DNA of 64,000 bases. Source: Candidatus Leptofilum gracile. GTDB taxonomy: Bacteria; Chloroflexota; Anaerolineae; Promineifilales; Promineifilaceae. The stretch spans positions 558,001 to 622,000 of the forward strand of contig JADJOJ010000010.1 in NCBI GenBank assembly GCA_016713825.1, given 5' to 3'. Position numbers and translations under genes: made by a program. The notes beneath the pieces are model-generated. The model saw only the letters and a list, made by a program, of their open reading frames with translations, searched no databases and had not been told where the DNA came from. Each line of letters starts with the position of its first letter. The stretch's first letter is position 1. Shown one piece after another: positions 32,792 to 42,633 of this stretch.

Positions 32792-34570
32792 TTATTCAGT
32801 TTTGATAAATGGTGTCTGCTTTCTTTTGTAGCCTAAATCGGTCACCCGTTGCTGTAATGGGGGGGGGCTTATTGCCTCTGCAATTCTTAAAGCGTTTGCC
32901 ACTCGCTGGGCGAGCATTTCTACGGAATCATTCTCGGTTCGTGGGCAAACCGGAATTTGGGCAATCTGGCTTTCATGCAAAATGGTTTGGTTGATCTTGG
33001 CGTCAAATTCCAGAAATTTCTGCCACATTTTCTCGGGTTCAGGAAATTGGGCAAACATCGCTTTCATTTCTAACCGTTCTGGGGTCTCTTGCCAAATCTT
33101 CTCACTTGTGACGCCTGGACGGGACAAACAGACCATCTGGCTGGCGGGGAAGGCTTGGGTGGCAACGGCCGTATTAAAAATTCCCCCATCAATCAACAAC
33201 CTGCCATCCGGTGGCAGCTTGGCTAAATCTTCCGCCAGCAAATCGAGGTATTCCGGAACAGCCGCCTGGTTAAACGCGGCAAATTCTTCCCAGCTCAGCG
33301 CCAGCAGCCAGGCCAGCCCGTTGGCGGCGGCGGCCCACTGGCTGTTGATGGGATGGCGTGTGGGGGAGAAACGGCCGTGATACGTCCCGTAAATGTGCGC
33401 GTCCATATCGTAAAGCGTCAGCCCGTAGCTGCTGGCCAGCGCCCGGCAGACGGTCGTCTTGCCCGACCCAGCGCCGCCCACAACCCAGTAAACCCGCTGG
33501 TGCTGGCTGAGCAGCTCGTATGCTTGTTGCAGGAGTGTAACGTCGATTGTGAACATCAGGCAGCCCTCCAACGAGCCGGACACCAATTCTAAGGATTCAT
33601 CCCCATCCCGCTCTTTTTGCAGGGTACGGCGGCTGCTGCCCACCACCTGGCCATCCAATACCAGCAGGTAAGTGAGGGCGTTGCCCAGGTTGCCTAGCCG
33701 GGCGCTTGCGGCAGCGGTGGTGACGGCGCGGCGGTCTTTGTAGCCAATGGTGTATTCATCAAACACCGAGAGGATATAGGCACGCGGTGGTTGGTCGATT
33801 TCCGGCGGCGGATCGGGGGCAAACCAGTAGGTCTGGCCGTCGATTTCGGCCTGGTCCAACTCATGTTTTACCAGGCTGAGGCCGGTACGGCCGTCGGTCA
33901 CCGTCAGCCCGGACCAGTTGGCCAAATCATACACGGTGGCCGGGCCGTGGCTCAAGAAGTAGCGGCGGGCCAGCTCGGCCAGCGCCTCCTCACGCGACCG
34001 TTCCGGCGCGGGCGGCACCCATTCGTCCAGCAGGGCGTAGGTAAACTGCTTGCCGCGCCGCGGGCCGCTGCAAATGACGCCGTGCTGCTCGGCGTGCATC
34101 ACCACGTAGGTCAGGCGCTGGCCAGACGTGCCCGCGATATTGGCCTCCTGCAACGCTTCGCCCAGCTCGGCACGCGTCAGATGTTGCCCGCCCTGCAGCG
34201 CCTGGGCCACCACGTCCAGGCTGCGCTGAAGTGTGGCCGCATCCAGCTCCAGCTGGCGATGCATTGAGGCATTGATGGCCAGGACGCGTGGTCCGGTGAG
34301 CTGGAGCAGCCAGCGGATGTCTTCTGGGGCGACAAAGTGCCAGGTGGGGCGCAGCACGTGGGTGCGCAGGATGGCACCGGAGTTGAAGAGGGCATCCAGT
34401 TCGGCGTCAACGGCATTTTTCAGCCGCAGCGCCAGCGCCCATTTTGCGCCGTAGTAATCCTGGGACTGAACGGCCGTTAACCAGCGCACCACCTCGATCG
34501 GTTCCTGAAACGGGGCCGACGAAAGGTGCTGGCAGCGCAAGCGCAGCTGGGGAATCGCGGATAGGTTCAT
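32792..34570 (-). CDS. AlkZ/YcaQ-like winged-helix protein fused to a P-loop kinase-like domain
   Basis: A 592-residue protein. Residues 1 to about 345 match the winged-helix DNA-binding family that includes the AlkZ/YcaQ glycosylases (VVRWLTAVQSQDYYGAKWAL, LRPTWHFVAPEDIRWLLQLT, LLVLDGQVVGSSRRTL). From about 365 a P-loop NTPase begins (VYWVVGGAGSGKTTVCRALA, LYDMDAHIYGTY), resembling small-molecule kinases or shikimate-kinase-like ATPases. The usual last helices of the winged-helix family are replaced at the junction (SLELVSGSLEGCLMFTIDV), so the fusion may have arisen by a deletion joining two genes. DNA-glycosylase activity is not assured. The gap to the next gene is 18 bp. Confidence 0.75.
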   Translation of the reverse strand: MNLSAIPQLRLRCQHLSSAPFQEPIEVVRWLTAVQSQDYYGAKWALALRLKNAVDAELDALFNSGAILRTHVLRPTWHFVAPEDIRWLLQLTGPRVLAINASMHRQLELDAATLQRSLDVVAQALQGGQHLTRAELGEALQEANIAGTSGQRLTYVVMHAEQHGVICSGPRRGKQFTYALLDEWVPPAPERSREEALAELARRYFLSHGPATVYDLANWSGLTVTDGRTGLSLVKHELDQAEIDGQTYWFAPDPPPEIDQPPRAYILSVFDEYTIGYKDRRAVTTAAASARLGNLGNALTYLLVLDGQVVGSSRRTLQKERDGDESLELVSGSLEGCLMFTIDVTLLQQAYELLSQHQRVYWVVGGAGSGKTTVCRALASSYGLTLYDMDAHIYGTYHGRFSPTRHPINSQWAAAANGLAWLLALSWEEFAAFNQAAVPEYLDLLAEDLAKLPPDGRLLIDGGIFNTAVATQAFPASQMVCLSRPGVTSEKIWQETPERLEMKAMFAQFPEPEKMWQKFLEFDAKINQTILHESQIAQIPVCPRTENDSVEMLAQRVANALRIAEAISPPPLQQRVTDLGYKRKQTPFIKTE

Positions 34571-34588
34571 GGGGGGGAACGGCCGTCT

Positions 34589-35005
34589 CTAGGCTGCGAG
34601 CGTTAACACAATGACGGGAATGGTGCGGGACGTTTTGCGTCGGTATTCGTCAAAGCCCGGATTTTTGGCCACCATTTTTTCATACAGCTCCGAACGTTCT
34701 GGCTCTTCCGCGGCAGCGGCCTGCGCCGAAAACCGTTTGGTACCCACTTCTACCTCGACCTCGGGATGCGCCATGACGTTGTAATACCAATCCGGATGGG
34801 TCGGTGCGCCGCCTTTGGAGGCCACAATGACGTAGCGAGCGCCATCTTCCAGGTAAGCCAGCGGATTGATGCGCTTTTGGCCGCTTTTGGCCCCGGTTGT
34901 GTGCAGGAGCAGCAGCGGTGTATTGGCAAACACACCGCCCACTTTGCCCTCGTTGGCTCGAAATTCTTCGATGATTTTTTGGTTCCACTCATTTTGTGAG
35001 CTCAT
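34589..35005 (-). CDS. Deazaflavin (F420)-dependent nitroreductase-family protein, paralogue
   Basis: A 138-residue Ddn-family protein closely similar to the one at 32,358-32,774 (WNQKIIEEFRANEGKVGGVF, LLLLHTTGAKSGQKRINPLA, VASKGGAPTHPDWYYNVMAH). It is the first gene of the short minus-strand group with the fusion gene and the second paralogue. Its preserved length and motifs suggest both copies are functional. The substrate is unknown. Confidence 0.88.
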   Translation of the reverse strand: MSSQNEWNQKIIEEFRANEGKVGGVFANTPLLLLHTTGAKSGQKRINPLAYLEDGARYVIVASKGGAPTHPDWYYNVMAHPEVEVEVGTKRFSAQAAAAEEPERSELYEKMVAKNPGFDEYRRKTSRTIPVIVLTLAA

Positions 35006-35045
35006 TGGGTTTCCTTTTGTTGTTCTCTATGTTTGCAGAAATTAA

Positions 35046-35140
35046 TTTCACCGCGGAGACGCGGAGAGCGCAGAGGGACAAATAGCAGAGAAAATCTCTG
35101 CGTTCTTTGCGGCTTTGCGGCTCGTTTTCTCTGGTGAACC
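35046..35140. repeat. Intergenic imperfect inverted repeat (GCGGAGA/CTCTGCG type)
   Basis: CGCGGAGACGCGGAGAGCGCAGAG is answered by CTCTGCG...TTTGCGG...CTCTGGTG across about 90 bp. It lies upstream of the F420-type gene and is another sequence-unrelated junction hairpin. Confidence 0.55.
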
Positions 35141-35190
35141 TAAAAAGTGCAAAGATAGTGTTGTTTTCAGGTGCCGGTTTTGCGGGAAAT

Positions 35191-35583
35191 TTATTCTAGC
35201 GCATATTCAAATTCGTAATAATGCTGGCCATCCTCAATGAGAATGGCCATTTGGCCGGTGAGGCCAGCCAGCTTGCCCGTGCCGGAATCGGGCACCACTT
35301 CCAGCGTCAGGCGCTGCCCTTCTGGCTCTGAGATGCCAAAATGTTGCAGCACAAACGTCCCTTTTTTGCCATGCAACACGCCGCTGACTTGTTCAATGGC
35401 GACATATCCGGCGGAGCCTTGAACGGCCGTTAAAGCGGTGAGCATTTCACCCAGGCTTTTAGCCTCCAGGTCGCCGTGGAATGTCTTGTCAATCGACATG
35501 CGCCCTAGCGAGATGCCCTCACTGCCTGTGGCATAAGAATTTAATGGTTGTAAGTTTACTTCAAATGTGCCAGTTGCCTTCAT
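35191..35583 (-). CDS. DUF3224 family protein
   Basis: A 130-residue protein with the DUF3224 pattern: an N-terminal ATGTFEVNLQPLNSY, a central LGRMSIDKTFHGDLEA, then GSAGYVAIEQVSGVLHGKKGTFVLQHFG, and VPDSGTGKLAGLTGQM. These proteins form a small beta-barrel resembling the allene oxide cyclase-like fold; no activity is established. It is followed downstream by unrelated genes with short gaps. Confidence 0.88.
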   Translation of the reverse strand: MKATGTFEVNLQPLNSYATGSEGISLGRMSIDKTFHGDLEAKSLGEMLTALTAVQGSAGYVAIEQVSGVLHGKKGTFVLQHFGISEPEGQRLTLEVVPDSGTGKLAGLTGQMAILIEDGQHYYEFEYALE

Positions 35584-35610
35584 GTTCTTCTCCAGTTGGC
35601 GCAGTTTGGC

Positions 35611-35847
35611 CTATTGTTTTGCCGGGCGCTCATTGCCGCGCTTGAAATTACCAGTGGCTTTGGCCATCACCAACTGCGCTTCTTTGTGTTCCAGCCCCGC
35701 AATTTTTGCTAAAAATTTTTCAGCAGGTTTGCCATTCAGGATTTTGACCTGCTTGCCATGCCAAAAAATAAAGACTTTTTGATCCTTACCTGCCTGGTAG
35801 GTGAAAATTTCATCATCGAGAATGCCGCGTTTGTCTACATTGGGCAT
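35611..35847 (-). CDS. Small conserved-looking protein of unknown function
   Basis: A 78-residue basic protein (MPNVDKRGILDDEIFTYQAG, VFIFWHGKQVKILNGKPAEK, AQLVMAKATGNFKRGN). It has alternating beta-like segments and a C-terminal helix, with no signal or membrane helix. It lies 6 bp after the DinB gene and 28 bp before the DUF3224 gene, in the same direction, so it belongs to a small operon. I do not recognise the family. Confidence 0.75.
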   Translation of the reverse strand: MPNVDKRGILDDEIFTYQAGKDQKVFIFWHGKQVKILNGKPAEKFLAKIAGLEHKEAQLVMAKATGNFKRGNERPAKQ

Positions 35848-35853
35848 CGTTTA

Positions 35854-36360
35854 TCAATCCTCTTTTGCTTTGCCTACCCAACCGGGGGCAGTGCCGACGT
35901 TTTGGCCGAGGAACAGGCTCAGTTGGGCGGCATGTTCCTGCACGTGGCGCAGGTTGTAGAGGTGCAGTTCGGCGACGCTGTGGATGCGCCAGTTGGGGCG
36001 GACGCGCTGCGGCGTTGTTGGGTCTGTTAAATTTTGCAGCGTGGTTTGGCATTTGGAACGGCCGTACTTCAAATACGCTCTCAACTCTGCCTTACTGTAC
36101 ACCCGCTCCGGCAGTTCACCCGACTCAAACTCAGACAGGGTAAACGGAGCGGGTGGGGTGAAATTTTCGGCCGTTTCCGACAGATAAAAATCCAGCCAGA
36201 AGAGGCAGTGGTAAGCCACATACCAAAACTCCGCAAATTCAGCGGGTTCATCAGCAAACAGCCGCGCTTGCCACAGCGCATCCGGGCAAGCCTCAATGGC
36301 GTTGTCCAGCATGTCAATCGCTGCCCCAAATTGGTTCCAGATAATTTTTTCCCAGGTCAT
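35854..36360 (-). CDS. DinB/YfiT-like four-helix metalloprotein
   Basis: A 168-residue DinB-fold protein. The likely metal histidines are in WYVAYHCLFWLDFYL and LYNLRHVQEHAAQLSLFLG. The family includes thiol-dependent transferases and many proteins of unknown role. It heads the small operon with the two genes downstream. Two more DinB-fold genes lie at 40,047-40,577 and 50,710-51,222. Confidence 0.85.
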   Translation of the reverse strand: MTWEKIIWNQFGAAIDMLDNAIEACPDALWQARLFADEPAEFAEFWYVAYHCLFWLDFYLSETAENFTPPAPFTLSEFESGELPERVYSKAELRAYLKYGRSKCQTTLQNLTDPTTPQRVRPNWRIHSVAELHLYNLRHVQEHAAQLSLFLGQNVGTAPGWVGKAKED

Positions 36361-36477
36361 TACTGTTTCGTCCTTATTGCTTGCGCCAAATTTTTTCTAC
36401 CAAGAACTCACGCAAGGTTTGGCTGGTGTCGCTTTTTGCCAACCGCTCCATCTACATAATATTTTTAGTTAAACGTT

Positions 36478-36738
36478 TTATTTGCTGTAATGGAATCGGC
36501 AAGCAACGATAATTAGTTCGTCATCTGTCGCTCGATAAACCAGGCGATGTTCGGAATTGATCCGGCGGGACCAATAGCCTGTTAAGTCCGCTTTTAGACG
36601 TTCCGGTTTGCCTGTACCTTCAAAGGGGGTTCGACTGCTTTCTTTGATGAGGAGATTGATTCTTTTTAGCAGTTTACGGTCGTTTTCCTGAAACCAAAGA
36701 TAGTCGTTCCAGGCAGTGGGCGTAAAGGTGATTTTCAT
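36478..36738 (-). CDS. yoeB: YoeB/Txe-family mRNA interferase toxin
   Basis: An 86-residue RelE-superfamily toxin with the YoeB pattern FTPTAWNDYLWFQENDRKLL, PFEGTGKPERLKADLTGYWS, RRINSEHRLVYRATDDE, and the C-terminal HYSK with the catalytic histidine and tyrosine. The ATG at 36,738 overlaps the antitoxin stop (TGATG). By family knowledge it cleaves mRNA at the ribosome. Confidence 0.93.
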   Translation of the reverse strand: MKITFTPTAWNDYLWFQENDRKLLKRINLLIKESSRTPFEGTGKPERLKADLTGYWSRRINSEHRLVYRATDDELIIVACRFHYSK

Positions 36739-36989
36739 CAATCGATCAGCTCGTTTTCTGTTCGATAGCCCGCTTTGTCCTCGGCAATCGAACTGCGTAG
36801 CGCGTCTGCATTGGCGGGGGTTGACAGCAAGTAGAGTGTTTCCTGCCAGGCGTTATATTCGTCAAGCGAGAGCATGACGACACTTTGCCCACTTTCTGCA
36901 TGCACGATTGTCGGTTCAACATCATCAACAATGTTGGCAATGAGCATTTCTAAGTTCATTTGGGCTTCTTTTGCACTCAAAGATTTCAT
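36738..36989 (-). CDS. yefM: YefM/Phd-family antitoxin
   Basis: An 83-residue antitoxin starting MKSLSAKEAQMNLEMLI. The ATG at 36,989 is preferred over the in-frame TTG two codons upstream because AAGAGG lies before it. VEPTIVHAESGQSVVMLSLDEYNAWQETLYLL is the standard dimerisation part, followed by an acidic toxin-binding tail. It would neutralise YoeB and repress the operon. Confidence 0.93.
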   Translation of the reverse strand: MKSLSAKEAQMNLEMLIANIVDDVEPTIVHAESGQSVVMLSLDEYNAWQETLYLLSTPANADALRSSIAEDKAGYRTENELID

Positions 36990-37041
36990 GGTCAACCTCT
37001 TCTTGTTGAATTGATTTGAATATGAATGACATTATACAAGT

Positions 37042-40008
<2,967 letters not shown>

Positions 40009-40046
40009 AAAATGAAAATCCTTTACAATTTTTTGTGGCGCATTTG

Positions 40047-40577
40047 TTAATGCTCCGCCACTTTTGTCAGTTTCGCTTGAAAGCGGTCTGGGTACGTTTG
40101 TTGATACCCCCACACATCAAGCTCGGGCAGGGTCACACCTTGGCTGTTGAGGAATGTGGTGATGTCGGTTCGGTGGGCAATGCCGTGATAAGCCAGGGAC
40201 ATGAAGACGAGGCGTGCGTGGTAGTCAAACGTCCAGCCGGGTGCCTCTTCATGCACGTTCTGGGTAGGGGGAACGTGCTGTATCGTGCTTAAAAATGCCT
40301 CACTCACTTCAGCCGCAAAAGATGCCATTTGTGCCAGGGTGGGTTCATCTTCCCATTTAAAGCTGGGCTGTGGCCCAGTGCCGTGGATCCGCTTGAGAAA
40401 GCTGGCTTCGGCCCGCAGTAGATGCCGGAACGTTACCAGAATGGAACCCGCAGCGCCTTGAATGTCAGCTGTAAGCAGGCTCTCATCGAGTTTGAGGCAG
40501 ATGGCCAGCAGCTGCTGATTGGCCCATTGATTGTACCGGACGAATTCGATCAATGTTGGTTCTGGCTGTATTGCCAT
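40047..40577 (-). CDS. DinB-family four-helix protein
   Basis: A 176-residue DinB protein, with IEFVRYNQWANQQLL, a first histidine in LVTFRHLLRAEASFLKRIHG and the distal pair in LAYHGIAHRTDITTFLNSQG. It has the usual DinB arrangement of three metal histidines. It is 38 bp upstream of uvrA in the same direction and could be co-transcribed. Its function is unknown; the name comes from DNA-damage-induced relatives. Confidence 0.88.
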   Translation of the reverse strand: MAIQPEPTLIEFVRYNQWANQQLLAICLKLDESLLTADIQGAAGSILVTFRHLLRAEASFLKRIHGTGPQPSFKWEDEPTLAQMASFAAEVSEAFLSTIQHVPPTQNVHEEAPGWTFDYHARLVFMSLAYHGIAHRTDITTFLNSQGVTLPELDVWGYQQTYPDRFQAKLTKVAEH

Positions 40578-40754
40578 GCGTAACGCTCCTTTCTTGGGGC
40601 AAGTCGCTTAGGACATCTGTTCTACGGTAGGTGGCGCAATTGTAGCATGACCAGGAAACGGCCGCTACCGCCCAACCTTAAACATTTGCAGTGTAGGGGG
40701 TAATCCTGACACCTTTTGTCAGGAAAAATAGGGATGTGTAAGTGTTGGGATGCG

Positions 40755-40826
40755 GTTTGCGACGCAAACTGGTTCTTGACAAAGACGGGTTTTGGTTTAT
40801 GCTTAAAATAAGTTTGCGTTACAAAC
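40755..40826 (+). promoter_or_regulatory. Promoter bracketed by two palindromic operators
   Basis: A perfect palindrome GTTTGCGACGCAAAC (40,755-40,769) is followed by TTGACA (40,776-40,781), a 16-bp spacer and TATGCT (40,798-40,803). A second, imperfect copy GTTTGCGTTACAAAC follows at 40,812-40,826. The two operators bracket the -35/-10 pair, a layout that suits repression. The downstream operon encodes a winged-helix regulator, the likely ligand of these sites. Confidence 0.75.
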
Positions 40827-40897
40827 CGGCTTTCCCTTCGAGAAAAAGCGAGAGCTTGAAAAATATTGACTGCCAAGCCAGTTTAGGGGTATTAGCT

Positions 40898-41497
40898 ATG
40901 AAAAGCATGACACAAATAAAGTATGTGACGAAAAATTATGAGGCATTGCAAGGCTTACGCCAGCTACCGTTTGGGCTGTATTTTTTGGTGCTATTTATGG
41001 CTGAAGTCTTCCAATTTGAGCCTTTGCAGCAAGGGCGTCCGGCTCCTTACTTGATTTTGATTGGGGTCATGGGGGTGATGCACTGGGGAATTGATCAATA
41101 TTATGCGCGCACCTATGGTCAGGTAAGGCAGTTTCCCAAGAGCATTGAGCAAAGAATTAGCGGCTTGTGGCCGTTACTGTTGTTCGCTGCTGGCTTATTG
41201 CTTGATTCTTGGCTGGCGTTACCCATTAGTTTTATGGCGGTGATGTTAGGCATTTGGCTTTTAGTACCGTTGAAACTGGCCTGGCCGCTGCTGCGCCTAC
41301 ATTATGCAGTGGGCGGTTTGGCGTTAGTAGGTTTGGGATTGCTGCCGCTTGTTTTGGAGCGACCGTTACAAACGAAATTTTTTGCACCAATGGGCGTCTA
41401 CTTCTTGCTCGTTTTTGGCCTGGTTCAAGTGTTTGTGGGGCTGATTGACCATCTTTGGCTGCGTAGCGTCTTGGGGTCACAGCAGGAGGCAGTATGA
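40898..41497 (+). CDS. Multi-pass membrane protein encoded with its regulator
   Basis: A 199-residue membrane protein starting MKSMTQIKYVTKNYEALQG at 40,898. The frame is open upstream, but that part overlaps the promoter. About five or six hydrophobic helices are visible (FGLYFLVLFMAEVF, YLILIGVMGVMHWG, PLLLFAAGLLLDSWLALPI, LALVGLGLLPLVL, VYFLLVFGLVQVFVGLIDHL). I do not recognise the family. The stop overlaps the regulator start by ATGA. Such pairs of a small membrane protein and a PadR/MarR-like regulator are common, but the signal is unknown. Confidence 0.78.
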   Translation: MKSMTQIKYVTKNYEALQGLRQLPFGLYFLVLFMAEVFQFEPLQQGRPAPYLILIGVMGVMHWGIDQYYARTYGQVRQFPKSIEQRISGLWPLLLFAAGLLLDSWLALPISFMAVMLGIWLLVPLKLAWPLLRLHYAVGGLALVGLGLLPLVLERPLQTKFFAPMGVYFLLVFGLVQVFVGLIDHLWLRSVLGSQQEAV

Positions 41498-41817
41498 CAG
41501 AGCTGTTTGAAGAAATTGCCTCGCTGGATAAGCTGATTCATGAACCGGCCCGGTTGGCTATCCTGACTGCTTTATCAGCCTGTGCCAGCGCTGACTTTCT
41601 CTTTTTGGGTCGTTTGACGGGGTTGTCCAAGGGAAATTTATCCAGCCACCTTTCCAAGCTGGAAGAGGCGGGGTTAGTGGATATTGTGAAGCAGTTTATT
41701 GGCAAGAAGCCGAATACATTGGTGTCGTTGACGGAAAACGGCCGTATCGCCATCACTCGTCACTGGCAGCAGTTGGACAATTTACGCAACGGTGCTCAAA
41801 CCTGGGAGCCGAAGTAG
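41494..41817 (+). CDS. Winged-helix transcriptional regulator
   Basis: A 107-residue one-domain winged-helix protein (KLIHEPARLAILTALSACAS, then the recognition helix LTGLSKGNLSSHLSKLEEAG, wing GKKPNTLVSLTENGRIAI). It belongs to the ArsR/MarR-like group of transcriptional regulators with a C-terminal helix for dimerisation. It is translationally coupled to the membrane protein. It probably represses its own operon through the GTTTGCG palindromes at 40,755-40,826 (inference). Confidence 0.9.
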   Translation: MTELFEEIASLDKLIHEPARLAILTALSACASADFLFLGRLTGLSKGNLSSHLSKLEEAGLVDIVKQFIGKKPNTLVSLTENGRIAITRHWQQLDNLRNGAQTWEPK

Positions 41818-41823
41818 GCTAGT

Positions 41824-41885
41824 AGTGCCAGGCACGGGCGAAAAGGTGCCGAAGGAGAAGGATCGTTCAGCCCGTGCCTGGCACT
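41824..41885. repeat. Hairpin element with GTGCCAGGCAC core, copy 3
   Basis: A perfect 16-bp inverted repeat, AGTGCCAGGCACGGGC at 41,824-41,839 and its complement at 41,870-41,885, has a 30-base loop. It sits between two convergent genes and starts six bases after the regulator stop codon, so it may act as a two-way terminator. Confidence 0.9.
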
Positions 41886-41893
41886 TAAGGTGG

Positions 41894-42250
41894 TTAAATC
41901 CATTCGGCAACGGCCGTTTTCTCATCCATCACGTTGCCGGTGTTTAGCGTGGACTTTGGCTCCAGAAGCAGCAAATGCACTTCTTCCGGGGCGACCGGGC
42001 GGTGTTCCACCCCGCGCGGTACGATGATGAACTCGCCCGCCTCCAGCCAGACGTCACGGTCGCGGAACTGCATTTGGAGACGGCCTTTCAGCACAAGAAA
42101 CAGCTCGTCCTCATGCTCATGATGGTGCCAGACAAACTCACCTTGCACCTTCACCAGCTTCACATGGGAATCGTTCAGCTCACCCACAATGCGCGGGTGC
42201 CAATGGTCGTTGAACAGCGTTAACTTTTGCGCCAGATTTACTTTTTCCAT
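41894..42250 (-). CDS. Cupin-domain protein
   Basis: A 118-residue single-cupin protein. The ATG at 42,250 follows AAGGA and gives MEKVNLAQKLTLFNDHWHP; upstream in-frame codons are repeat DNA. The metal-binding motifs are FVWHHHEHEDELFLVLKGRL (three histidines and a glutamate) and IVPRGVEHRPVAPEE (histidine). The fold supports enzymes and sensors; the specific role is unknown. Confidence 0.9.
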   Translation of the reverse strand: MEKVNLAQKLTLFNDHWHPRIVGELNDSHVKLVKVQGEFVWHHHEHEDELFLVLKGRLQMQFRDRDVWLEAGEFIIVPRGVEHRPVAPEEVHLLLLEPKSTLNTGNVMDEKTAVAEWI

Positions 42251-42300
42251 CGTTGTGTCCTTTTTTGGGTCTTCAGGATTTCGTGGGGTCTGGCGTGAAA

Positions 42301-42605
42301 CGTGATGCGTGAAATGTGATGCCTCTCTGGTCACGTTTCACGTTTCACGCATCACGGGCTGTAAACCCCCTGAATTCCCAAAGAGCCCCTTTTTTATGAC
42401 GAAGGAACGAAGAAACAGAGGCACGAAGGAAAAAATCTTCCCTTTGTTTCTTCCTCCCTTCGTGCCTTCGTATAAATTTCCCCACCCTGTTGACAATTAA
42501 AATTTCCTGGTTTATACCTTGCAGCCTTACAAAGACAACAACGAATTAAAGTAAGCAACGAATTTTACCCATGAGAAAAATTCGTTGCTTACTTTAATTC
42601 GTTGT
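42301..42605. repeat. Three successive unrelated hairpins between the cupin and kinase-esterase genes
   Basis: First, a 19-bp stem with one mismatch, CGTGATGCGTGAAATGTGA (42,301-42,319) with 42,338-42,356. Second, an imperfect stem of GACGAAGG...CACGAAGG with CCTTCGTGCCTTCGT (about 42,399-42,474). Third, a perfect 29-bp stem, 42,538-42,566 with 42,577-42,605, loop 10 bases, starting ACAACGAATTAAAG. The third ends 28 bases before the kinase-esterase start codon. The stems share no sequence with each other. Confidence 0.9.
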
Positions 42606-42633
42606 CGCTACATTTTTACCAAGGATTGGCATT

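Noticed and set aside
40622..40876. An 84-codon minus-strand frame upstream of the membrane-protein operon
   Set aside because: It overlaps the operator-promoter region, has no ribosome site and no recognisable protein feature.
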